DNA of 64,000 bases from Trichomonas vaginalis G3. Lineage: Eukaryota; Parabasalia; Trichomonadida; Trichomonadidae. The stretch lies in NCBI RefSeq assembly GCF_026262505.1, contig NC_067207.1, positions 310,001-374,000 on the forward strand. Direction: 5' to 3'. This document shows, in pieces, positions 1 to 7,800 of this stretch. The position numbers and the translations under genes were made by a program. Below the pieces are notes generated by a model. The model did not search any database. It saw only the letters and a list, made by a program, of their open reading frames with translations, and was not told where the DNA came from. Positions within the stretch are counted from its first letter, which is position 1; every line of letters begins with the position of its first letter.

Positions 1-305
1 CATTTTCAGCTTATACTTATAAATTCTAAAACAGTGATTATTGAATTCACGGAATAGAACACCACATTAAGAAATATTATTTACTAACTTTTTCAATAAT
101 TAAAAAATATCAATGATACTTAAGTGTCATCACATACAACACATTCTTATGATCATCATAATATATATTATAGAATATTGCATAATAATCCAAATTCAAT
201 TTCAATATTAAAGTGTACTATCCATTATCTCTTAACATCATAACATACTCAACGAGTACTGATCATATGCTATTGATCAAGCCTTTAAAACAAACTACAT
301 ATAAG
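1..305. other. AT-rich spacer, no gene seen
   Basis: No coding region recognised. Contains GATCAT-type short palindromes and an ATATATAT tract near 161-170. The same spacer opens every unit. Confidence 0.7.
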
Positions 306-373
306 ATTGCTTTAAATTGACCAAAAAATTGAATACTTGCTTTAAATTGACCGTTCAATTTAAAGTTCGTCCC
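306..373 (+). repeat. Left 68-bp inverted repeat
   Basis: Starts ATTGCTTTAAATTGACC and ends TTAAAGTTCGTCCC. Contains a near-perfect 26-bp palindrome built from CTTTAAATTGA and TCAATTTAAAG. Confidence 0.9.
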
Positions 374-777
374 AAAATACAAACTTCTCCAAAATGAAAA
401 ACTATACACTATTTTTTACATTTATCTATTTAAAATGTCAGTTTATTACTTGACAAAACACAATATTTGGTAAATTTTTAAATTTGGTCAAAGCACCCAA
501 TGAGCTCATTTCGATTTTCTCCAAGGAGAAGAGGAGAAACTAATCAATTTTGAATATGTGGGGAAGACAGACTAATTCAATTTCTCCATGAAGATTGAGA
601 AATGGAAAAGCTTTGGAGACGGATATTGCATTCTCTTAAAAATGTATAGGGTATTCTTATTGACTTGCAATTTAATTGTTCACTGACAAAAATTTTCTTT
701 TTATTTAAGTATCTGAATCAAATGCAAACATATCATTAAAAATATCTTAAGATATTAATTAATGATGGCGTATTTTT
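374..777. other. AT-rich stretch inside the element, no gene seen
   Basis: No protein recognised in any frame. Contains a GGAGAA-rich patch at 518-540 and a perfect 16-bp palindrome AATATCTTAAGATATT at 741-756, itself enclosed by ATCATTAA/TTAATGAT arms. The palindrome lies just downstream of the stop codon of the minus-strand surface-protein remnant and could form a hairpin. Confidence 0.6.
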
Positions 778-1026
778 TTACTTTTTTGATGGAACTAATC
801 CTGCAGAAGCAGTTTTTACAAATGTAGAAAGATATGAAAAATTATAAGTGATAATTTTTCCAGAATTTATTGAACAATTTTCATTAAATAAATGATTAAA
901 AGTGTTAAAAAATGAGTTTATTGTTAGATTATTAAATATAACAAGTCCATTTGTTGAATTTGAATCAACATATGAATCTGAGATAGTCAAAGTGTAGCCT
1001 TCCCCTTTGTTCTGATTTTTGTTCAT
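778..1026 (-). pseudogene. 3' remnant of surface-protein paralogue B
   Basis: 82 codons on the minus strand. Residues 12-80 match the C-terminal part of paralogue A in the same unit: both share SDSYVDSNST, an FNTF-H-FNENCSI block, and end with KTA(S/T)AGL plus a short tail. The pattern (short Asn/Ser/Cys-rich repeats, no lysine-rich core) resembles right-handed beta-helix-like surface proteins that are abundant in trichomonads; this family call is from pattern only. The expected N-terminal part is missing and lies, diverged, at 2277-2523 beyond the CFAP58 fragment. The start codon abuts the plus-strand ORF start (15 bases apart). Confidence 0.55.
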
Positions 1027-1030
1027 TTTT
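1023..1030 (+). promoter_or_regulatory. Initiator-like motif upstream of CFAP58-like ORF
   Basis: TCATTTTT fits the trichomonad initiator consensus TCAYWWTT and lies 16 bases from the ATG at 1041, a normal spacing in trichomonads. In such AT-rich DNA it can arise by chance. Confidence 0.3.
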
Positions 1031-1040
1031 TAACATTATT

Positions 1041-2138
1041 ATGGCAAAAATATTTTACGGGCGTGACATTGTCCCAATTAAATTGTGTATCATTCAAATA
1101 ATAATATTTTCAATAGGTTTGCTAAATTTTTTCCATATTTTTCTTATATTCATGAAAGTGTTGATGAGTTCGAATATATTGAATCAATTGCATTCAACAT
1201 ATAACTTATTTTATCAAAAGCAGATTCATGACAGAATTTATTCATTAGATCTATTAAAAGAGAAGATTGTTCTTATTGAAGGCCGTCTTAAATCAGAATC
1301 AGCAACATACACACAGAAATGCCATGAAGTCGACGAATTGAAGAAAACATTGTTGTCCGAAGTTGAAAAACAGAAGAAATTGATGGACAAATCGAAACAT
1401 TCCGTTTATTTACGAACGGAATGTCGAAATCTTGAGAAAGGAATCCTTTTCCAACAAGGTCGTGTTCGTGCTCTTGAAGATGAACTTGAAACGCCGATGA
1501 ATATCCACAGATGGCGTTTCTTAGAAGCATCGAATCCAGAACTTCTTAATCTCCTCAAGATGACACAAGAACTCCGAAACAAACTTATGGAACGTCTTTA
1601 TCGAATCGACAAACTTAAAGTTCTTCGTGAAGAACGTCGTAAACTTCTTGTTCGCGAACAAAGGAAAGTTGGAAGTCAAACGAAAGATGACGGTGATGAA
1701 GAAATTAGAATTCTTGAAGAACAGCTCGAAATGAAGACGAAACAACTTCAAGAGATCGAAACAGAGCTGTTTGATCGCTCAAGTAACATCGATGAACTTA
1801 AGAAGAGTGTTGAAGAAGTTCGTGGTGAACTCAATTACACTAAATCATCATATTTCATGGAGAAGAAGAAAGTCCACGAGATGAGGTCATCAACACAGTC
1901 AAAAACAGAAGAAATAGCAGGAAACACAGCCAAGTTCATTGGCGGTGGATTCCCAGTCAGTTCAGTTCCTTCAACAGCACAATCTATCTCTGCAATCGAA
2001 GGGAACAAGATAAACAAAGCAATCGTAATTCCGAAAGTAACAAATTCTCGTCCTTCGAAAGTTTTACCTAAAGGATGGAATCCATCACGACAAGCACTCA
2101 AACCTTTCTTACCAACTGTCTCCGAACTTCGTGCTTAA
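1041..2138 (+). CDS. CFAP58: CFAP58 C-terminal fragment with novel N-terminus (365 aa)
   Basis: CFAP58 is a conserved coiled-coil protein of cilia and flagella, needed for flagellar structure (human loss causes malformed sperm flagella). From about residue 71 the ORF follows the C-terminal third of CFAP58. The clearest marks are RALEDELETPMNIHRWRFLE (residues 143-162), against RALEEELENPLNVHRWRKLE recalled from human CFAP58, and the terminal FIGGGFP (299-305) against FTGGGFP. Residues 70-280 are coiled-coil-rich. Full-length CFAP58 is about 870 residues in human, so the N-terminal two thirds are missing. Residues 1-60 are hydrophobic (one possible membrane segment, 16-40), come from AT-rich DNA and do not resemble CFAP58; the first codons overlap a motif also present upstream of surface pseudogene A. 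The start is the first ATG; a later start is possible. It is probably a truncated, captured copy. Expression is unknown. Confidence 0.75.
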   Translation: MAKIFYGRDIVPIKLCIIQIIIFSIGLLNFFHIFLIFMKVLMSSNILNQLHSTYNLFYQKQIHDRIYSLDLLKEKIVLIEGRLKSESATYTQKCHEVDELKKTLLSEVEKQKKLMDKSKHSVYLRTECRNLEKGILFQQGRVRALEDELETPMNIHRWRFLEASNPELLNLLKMTQELRNKLMERLYRIDKLKVLREERRKLLVREQRKVGSQTKDDGDEEIRILEEQLEMKTKQLQEIETELFDRSSNIDELKKSVEEVRGELNYTKSSYFMEKKKVHEMRSSTQSKTEEIAGNTAKFIGGGFPVSSVPSTAQSISAIEGNKINKAIVIPKVTNSRPSKVLPKGWNPSRQALKPFLPTVSELRA

Positions 2139-2276
2139 TTATTTCTATTTCTATATTGTTTTTTTTTATTTGTTATTTTATAAATTGTTTGATTTACTTT
2201 ATTTAATATTAAGAATTCATTTGAAGTTAAAAAAATTTCATACACTCTCAAAACTAATAAACGCCTATTTTTAAAT
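2139..2276. other. Short 3' flank of the CFAP58-like ORF
   Basis: T-rich region after the stop codon with a nine-T run at about 2160. It joins the CFAP58 fragment to surface-protein remnant B. Confidence 0.5.
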
Positions 2277-2523
2277 CCTGCAAATCCAGATACAATGAAA
2301 TTTCTATGCATTTATTGCTTGCGATGTTATTTTTCTTAATTAGTATTTCACAATATCCAATTAGAAATGTATTGCTTCCTTTTGGTTTGTTTTCTCCTCA
2401 TTTAAAAATTGAAAAATTAAAAGCAAAGTTTTTATAAAAAAGAAAAGATTTAACAGCTTAAATAATTTGTTTTGCCGTTGAACAGAATAACGACTTTTGT
2501 CGACATAATACTGCCATTTATAT
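2277..2523 (-). pseudogene. Diverged middle part of surface-protein paralogue B
   Basis: No long frame, but the minus-strand DNA aligns by eye with 3009-3230 (paralogue A). AACATCGCAAGCAATAAATG here corresponds to AACATCACAAACAACAAATG there, and the GAGGAGAAAAC/TGGAGAAAATG and CATAATA blocks also correspond. It begins directly after the A stop codon, so A and B were tandem paralogues. Together with 778-1026 it brackets the CFAP58 fragment, which replaces the stretch of B between them. Equivalent positions in the other units: 9037-9283, 15691-15937, 22011-22257, 28330-28576, 33346-33592, 39667-39913, 46122-46368, 52842-53088, 59609-59855. Confidence 0.55.
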
Positions 2524-3561
2524 CTATACTTTGCGTGAAAATAATCCTGCAGTTGCAGTTTTTGCAAACTTTGAAAGAAAAATCGATTTAAGGGAGATTA
2601 TTCTATGAGAAACTATTGAGCAGTTTTCATTAAATATATGAGTAAACGTATTAAAATCGTAACCTTCTTTTATATTCTTAAATATAACAGTTCCTGATCC
2701 TGTGGTTGAATTAGAGTCAACATATGAATCTGAAATAGTCGAATTATAACCATCTATATCTTGCCCAAACATGTATTTTGCAGTGTTATTTAAAAATATG
2801 CAGTGATCTAAATTAGTTTTGGATATACAATAAAATAGAACTTGGTTTTTATCTGCTCCACATTTATTTCCAATAATATTACAATACGAAACTGTATGAG
2901 TTAATGAATAATCTGAAGAGGAAAATAAAAGCGAAAAACTTTCAATTTGAGCGTTTTCTCTAAATGTTGAAAAATTATATGTACCCGAATTTCCTAAAAG
3001 TCCAATAGTTATTGATGAATACATTTGTTGTTTGTGATGTTGTTATTATCAAAACATATATCGCCAAAAGAAATACCAAATGTGTAACTTCCTTTTTCTT
3101 CATTTTCTCCACATTTAAGAACAGAAACTTCAATTGCATAGTTTTTATTAGAAAGGTATTGCTTAGCAGCTTGAGCAAATGCCATAGCTTGCTCTGCTAT
3201 TGACGCATAATAACATGTTCGATGTTGGACGAACTCTCCATCTGCTTGGCAGTTATAATAAACAGACCCTCCACCATATTCTGTGGTGGAACTACAATTG
3301 GTAAATACTGTTTCTTCAAGTAATGTACACACTTTATTAGTTCTTTGAATGCAAATTGCGCCAGTTTCTTTGCATTCTTTATAGAAACAAAGTAAAACAT
3401 AATAATTATTGATACTGCTATTATCAAATAATACGGTCCCATTTTGTATATAGTCACATTTATCTTTACTACCAAAATATTGATCCCAGCTGGACTTTTT
3501 TGCATTTTTCAAATTTAATATGTGCATTTAAATATGCCGAAGATTGATTAGGTTTAATCAT
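2524..3561 (-). pseudogene. Surface-protein paralogue A, frame-broken
   Basis: A Cys/Asn/Ser/Tyr-rich protein with short imperfect repeats, such as TVFTNCSS-EYGGGSVYYNC, VSYCNIIGNKC and LDHCIFLNNTA. This is the style of right-handed beta-helix-like surface proteins expanded in trichomonads (pattern-based inference). The best start is the ATG at 3561 (MIKPNQSSAYLNAHIKFEKC), because an initiator-like motif sits eight bases upstream. That frame closes early. The sequence continues in another frame as a 172-residue ORF (3527-3009) and again in a third stretch of 166 residues (3024-2524). Both breaks are present in nearly all units, so they predate amplification and are not sequencing errors. It lacks a recognisable membrane anchor and is short for the family. 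It is most likely a pseudogene. Programmed frameshifting is a remote alternative. Confidence 0.55.
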
Positions 3562-3563
3562 CT

Positions 3564-3571
3564 AGTAATGA
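3564..3571 (-). promoter_or_regulatory. Initiator-like motif of paralogue A
   Basis: Minus-strand TCATTACT, close to the trichomonad initiator TCAYWWTT, with the A eight bases before the ATG at 3561. This supports that ATG as the ancestral start. Confidence 0.4.
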
Positions 3572-3648
3572 ATATTATTCTTCTCTTTGTTCTGTATCAT
3601 AAAGTTCATCACTGCAAGATTTGTCTGTATTTTGTCGCATAATAAAGT

Positions 3649-3712
3649 CGTAAAAATATTTTTACGGGTGTGAACTATCCAAAGAAAAAGAATTTCCAAT
3701 TTAAACTGTGAC
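3649..3712 (-). promoter_or_regulatory. Shared upstream motif with 18-bp palindrome
   Basis: CGTAAAAATATTTTTACG (3649-3666) is a perfect palindrome. It is embedded in about 65 bases that match, imperfectly, the minus strand of 1042-1085 just upstream of remnant B: both have a TTTAA-TTGG block, then TCAC(A/G)CCCGTAAAA, then ATATTTTT. It may be a family-specific upstream element or a relic of a preceding gene. Confidence 0.4.
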
Positions 3713-3799
3713 ATCGCTAATGATCGAAAAATTAACAATTTTAATAAGGATCTAATTTGTAGAAATAACAACAAGAACCTCCAAAATCCAAAATACAAA

Positions 3800-3867
3800 G
3801 GGACGAACTTTAAATTGAATGGTCAATTTAAAGCAAGTATTCAATTTTTTGGTCAATTTAAAGCAAT
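3800..3867 (-). repeat. Right 68-bp inverted repeat
   Basis: Inverted match of 306-373 with one substitution (67 of 68 identical). Confidence 0.9.
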
Positions 3868-4330
3868 GAATGAGAAAAACTTTGAGCTTAGGGCTAATGA
3901 AGGTTTTTACAACGTAGATAGATAGACAAATGTATATGTCATCATTCCTATGAGTATGGTAGATTTCTATAAAAAGTGAGTGCAATATCACATTGCATTT
4001 CGAAACATGAGAGAAATAAGCATATATATACGTTATTACATATATATCTATATGCTATTCTATATTATTACAATGTTAAAATAAGAAAAGCTCTAAGAGT
4101 CTCATTTGAAATATAATCTATGTTATTTTTATATAACAATTATCAATGAGAATGTAAATTATATTTGATTAGACGATAAATGATGAATAGACTTAATTAT
4201 TTATGATTAGACATGTGTGAATAGAAAAATTTGTTAACATTTATGAAGATAATGTGTTTTGATTGAGATTACATTTGTGCTTAGTGGGATATTGCTATTA
4301 TATTGCATTTATATGTGTAAATTAGGAAAA
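3868..4330. other. AT-rich spacer, no gene seen
   Basis: Between the right inverted repeat and the minisatellite. Contains TATATATAC/TATATATATC tracts around 4023-4055. Short ORFs here have no recognisable content. Confidence 0.6.
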
Positions 4331-4995
4331 CTCGCACTTTTTCACTTGAATGTGATTCATTGAATTTTAATTCAAGAAAGGAGTTTACAAATGCAGAGTA
4401 TTGTTCCTTTACCCTGCATTTGTAAACTCCTTTCTCGAATAGCTTGCACTTTTTCACTTGAATGTGATTCATTGAATTTCAATTCAAGAAAGGAGTTTAC
4501 AAATGCAGAGTATTGTTCCTTTACCCTGCATTTGTAAACTCCTTTCTCGAATAGCTTGCACTTTTTCACTTGAATGTGATTCATTGAATTTCAATTCAAG
4601 AAAGGAGTTTACAAATGCAGAGTATTGTTCCTTTACCCTGCATTTGTAAACTCCTTTCTCGAATAGCTTGCACTTTTTCACTTGAATGTGATTCATTGAA
4701 TTTCAATTCAAGAAAGGAGTTTACAAATGCAGAGTATTGTTCCTTTACCCTGCATTTGTAAACTCCTTTCTCGAATAGCTTGCACTTTTTCACTTGAATG
4801 TGATTCATTGAATTTCAATTCAAGAAAGGAGTTTACAAATGCAGAGTATTGTTCCTTTACCCTGCATTTGTAAACTCCTTTCTCGAATAGCTTGCACTTT
4901 CACTTGAATTGATTCATTGAATTTCAATTCAAGAAGGATTTACAAATGCAGAGTATTGTTCCTTTACCCTGCATTTGTAAACTCCTTTCTTGAAT
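4331..4995. repeat. Hairpin minisatellite, 112-bp period, six copies (L1)
   Basis: Each 112-bp period contains a perfect inverted repeat (AAAGGAGTTTACAAATGCAG and its complement, extended by one further pair) around a 17-base loop AGTATTGTTCCTTTACC. The linker is itself flanked by CTTGAAT/ATTCAAG arms. Copies are essentially identical. The last one (about 4905-4990) has several single-base losses. Open frames of 62-70 codons across it are by-products of the period and not genes. Confidence 0.95.
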
Positions 4996-5288
4996 ATCTT
5001 CATTTCTTATTATAAAGATCACATTCTGTATAAAACTCCTCAATATCCTCAATTTCCCATTACAATAATAAATAACCATTTTCTATATTTCTTAAATTTC
5101 TCTAATCCTTAATTTTCTTATCAAATTTGTTATTTTTTCAATAATTTTTAAAATTTTCTAATATTTTTTGGAAATTTTTATTTAATTTTGTGAGAAATTT
5201 ATTCAATTCTTATTATATAATAATATTATTCAAAAATATTGTTGTAATTTTTCAATGATTACGATAATTTTTAATTCAATTTTTAATC
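4996..5288. other. AT-rich spacer, no gene seen
   Basis: Very AT-rich, with TTTTTCAATAATTTTTAAAATTT-type low-complexity sequence. Position 5255 is A in L1, L5 and R5 and G in L2-L4 and R2. Confidence 0.6.
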
Positions 5289-6675
5289 GAATGTTTTGAT
5301 GGGACGAGCTTACTGAGCATTGGCTCATCCCATCAAAACATTCCATTCAAAACTCTGGCCTTCATCGAGGCCAGAGCTCACAATTCATCTCCTCAGAGCC
5401 AAGTTCCTCGACGGTCGTCCTCATTAGGCACGATCCGAGAGGAACTTGGCTCTTCATTAAAATCACAAGCTCTGGCCATTGCTAAGGCCAGAGCTTCGCA
5501 AACCATCCTCGGGGCCGGTTTCCTCAAAGACCGCCCTGATTCAGGGCGGCCGGAGAGGAATCCAGCTCCGAGAGAGTGCCCATACGAAGCTCTGGCCTTA
5601 GCAGTGGCCAGGGCTTTCAAAAACAATCCTCAGGGCCGAGTTTTGCGATGATCGTCGATCATGTCGACAGTCTCGCAAGAACTCGGCCCTGAAAGACATA
5701 CAGATACATGCTCTGGCCCCAGCAAAGGCCAGGGCTTCGTTTTAAATACCCAGGGCCGGCTTTCTCAAATGCAGCCCTTATCCCGGGCGGCAGGAGCGGA
5801 ATCCGGCCTTGGGATACTTACCAAACGAAGCTCTGACCCTAGCAAAGGCCAGAGCCTACAAATGCAATCCTCAGGGCCGATTTTGAGGGAGATCGTCCAC
5901 ATCATTGACGATCTCCTCTCATTTCGGCCCTGAAAGAAAGAAATACACAGGCCCTGACCATAGCAAAGGCCAGGGCTTCGCTTTAAATCCATAGGGCCGG
6001 CTTTCTCAAATGCCGCCCTTATCCCAGGCGGCAGGAGCGAAAACCGGCCATGGGAATCCTACAATACCAAGCCCTGGCTCCTACTGAGGCCAGAGCCTGC
6101 AAAATTCATCCTCAGGGCCGAGTTTTGCGATGATCATCCACATGATAGACATTCTCGCAGAAACTCGGCCCTGAAAGACGTAATATCACAGTCTCTGGCC
6201 TCAGTAGAGGCCAGAGCCTCGCTTACATTACTCAGGGCCGGCTTTCTCAAATGCCGTCCTGATCTATGGCGGCAGGAGAGAAATCCGGCCCTGGGAAGCA
6301 TGAAATACGAAGATCTGGCCTTATAAGAGGCCAGAATCTGCAAATACTCCCTTCTCTACAGATTATGATCCAATGTAACACAGAAAGCCTAGAAGGAAGC
6401 CCTTTCTCAAGGTTAAGACTTCCTTCCTGGCTTTCTGATACTGGATGGAGTGGAGTTTGGCTTCCATTGCAACTCCTTCCAGGAAGATCAAATGATTACA
6501 CAAAAGTCATGGCAATTGTATTCTAACACTATAAATACAATTGCCATGGCCTACAATTGCGAGTGCCTGCTGCTTCAGCAGAGATTTGCAGCAGACACTC
6601 GCAATGTTAACCAAAATTCGTCTGAAAGTTAGAAGATGGGCTTTTTCTCAAGGTCAAAGTCCATTTCCTAACCTT
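5289..6675. repeat. GC-rich array of ~23 consecutive hairpins (L1)
   Basis: An almost unbroken run of inverted repeats in AT-rich DNA. It opens with a 22-bp-arm hairpin (5289-5343, arms GAATGTTTTGATGGGA). It then alternates short hairpins with TGGCC/GGCCA cores (for example 5353-5376, 5468-5495) and ~60-base compound hairpins with outer arms CAGGGCCG/CGGCCCTG (for example 5631-5691, 5872-5932) or GAGCCAAGTTCCTC/GAGGAACTTGGCTC (5395-5453). It closes with different hairpins at 6508-6548 (CATGGCAATTGTATT arms), 6556-6605 (ATTGCGAGTG arms) and 6625-6675. The inner stems differ between hairpins, yet both arms change together. Small ORFs inside are incidental. Function unknown: candidates are a structured non-coding RNA, a foldback-type element, or a chromosomal site that extrudes DNA hairpins. 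Confidence 0.9.
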
Positions 6676-6738
6676 CTTATATTATTTATTATTAAAATAA
6701 CCATTTTGACAGATTATTATTTTTTATCCCGGCATCAT

Positions 6739-6780
6739 CAGCTTGTCATTCTAAGCTTATCATTTTCAGCTTATACTTAT
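6739..6780 (+). repeat. Three AGCTTRT-type direct repeats at the arbitrary unit join
   Basis: AGCTTGTCATTCTA, AGCTTATCATTTTC and AGCTTATACTTAT follow each other with a 14-base period, just after the hairpin array. Present in every unit. Confidence 0.6.
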
Positions 6781-7537
6781 AAATTCTAAAACAGTGATTA
6801 TTGAATTCACGGAATAGAACACCACATTAAGAAATATTATTTACTAACTTTTTCAATAATTAAAAAATATCAATGATACTTAAGTGTCATCACATACAAC
6901 ACATTCTTATGATCATCATAATATATATTATAGAATATTGCATAATAATCCAAATTCAATTTCAATATTAAAGTGTACTATCCATTATCTCTTAACATCA
7001 TAACATACTCAACGAGTACTGATCATATGCTATTGATCAAGCCTTTAAAACAAACTACATATAAGATTGCTTTAAATTGACCAAAAAATTGAATACTTGC
7101 TTTAAATTGACCGTTCAATTTAAAGTTCGTCCCAAAATACAAACTTCTCCAAAATGAAAAACTATACACTATTTTTTACATTTATCTATTTAAAATGTCA
7201 GTTTATTACTTGACAAAACACAATATTTGGTAAATTTTTAAATTTGGTCAAAGCACCCAATGAGCTCATTTCGATTTTCTCCAAGGAGAAGAGGAGAAAC
7301 TAATCAATTTTGAATATGTGGGGAAGACAGACTAATTCAATTTCTCCATGAAGATTGAGAAATGGAAAAGCTTTGGAGACGGATATTGCATTCTCTTAAA
7401 AATGTATAGGGTATTCTTATTGACTTGCAATTTAATTGTTCACTGACAAAAATTTTCTTTTTATTTAAGTATCTGAATCAAATGCAAACATATCATTAAA
7501 AATATCTTAAGATATTAATTAATGATGGCGTATTTTT

Positions 7538-7786
7538 TTACTTTTTTGATGGAACTAATCCTGCAGAAGCAGTTTTTACAAATGTAGAAAGATATGAAAA
7601 ATTATAAGTGATAATTTTTCCAGAATTTATTGAACAATTTTCATTAAATAAATGATTAAAAGTGTTAAAAAATGAGTTTATTGTTAGATTATTAAATATA
7701 ACAAGTCCATTTGTTGAATTTGAATCAACATATGAATCTGAGATAGTCAAAGTGTAGCCTTCCCCTTTGTTCTGATTTTTGTTCAT
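7538..7786 (-). pseudogene. Surface-protein B 3' remnant (L2)
   Basis: Same sequence as 778-1026. Confidence 0.5.
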
Positions 7787-7800
7787 TTTTTAACATTATT

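Larger units (their letters stand above)
306..3867. mobile_element. Segment bounded by 68-bp inverted repeats (candidate gene-capturing DNA element)
   Basis: 306-373 and the reverse complement of 3800-3867 are the same 68 bases apart from one G/A difference. Each end contains the motif CTTTAAATTGA three times (two direct, one inverted), resembling clustered binding sites at DNA-transposon ends. The 3.4 kb between them holds two surface-protein pseudogenes and a CFAP58 fragment, all from host-type genes, and no transposase. I could not define a target-site duplication: the left flank reads ACATATAAG and the right flank GAATGAGAA. By analogy with Pack-type elements it may be a non-autonomous DNA transposon carrying captured gene pieces. 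Alternatively the inverted repeats are part of the satellite architecture. Confidence 0.5.
1..6760 (+). repeat. Macrosatellite unit L1 (reference unit)
   Basis: The first bases of the window recur at 6761, 13414, 19735 and 26054, and in reverse complement ending at 35868, 42189, 48641, 55364, 62129 and 63522. L1 is 6760 bp. In order it holds a spacer, a segment bounded by inverted repeats (306-3867), a spacer, a hairpin minisatellite (4331-4995), a spacer and a hairpin array (5289-6675). The phase chosen here is arbitrary because no array edge is present. Confidence 0.97.

Noticed and set aside
1835-2101. 88-codon minus-strand ORF opposite the CFAP58 C-terminus (and 76- and 80-codon ones beside it)
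   Set aside because: Antisense shadows of the CFAP58 coding sequence.
3197-3505. 102-codon minus-strand ORF with a hydrophobic segment
   Set aside because: Out-of-frame shadow of surface pseudogene A, which has the recognisable Cys/Asn repeat pattern in the other frame.
3562-3798. 78-codon minus-strand ORF and a 79-codon ORF over the right inverted repeat (3752-3991)
   Set aside because: Leu/Ile/Phe-rich translation of AT-rich DNA, overlapping the upstream region and the inverted repeat; no family features.
306-3867. Virus-like element (Polinton/Maverick or LTR type)
   Set aside because: No polymerase, integrase, capsid or protease-like sequence in any unit; ends are short inverted repeats, not LTRs.
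4281-4808. Series of overlapping 62-70 codon ORFs in the 112-bp minisatellite
   Set aside because: They repeat with the DNA period, read through both hairpin arms, and have no coding signal.
4331-4995. CRISPR array
   Set aside because: The stretches between repeats are identical rather than unique, the period is 112 bp and the context is eukaryotic.
5289-6675. Tandem tRNA genes or bacterial-type terminators
   Set aside because: No cloverleaf or anticodon arrangement, and stems are not followed by consistent T-runs.
5393-6789. Several 60-90 codon ORFs on both strands across the hairpin array
   Set aside because: GC-rich palindromes lack stop codons by composition; the predicted peptides are just translated stems and match no family I recognise.
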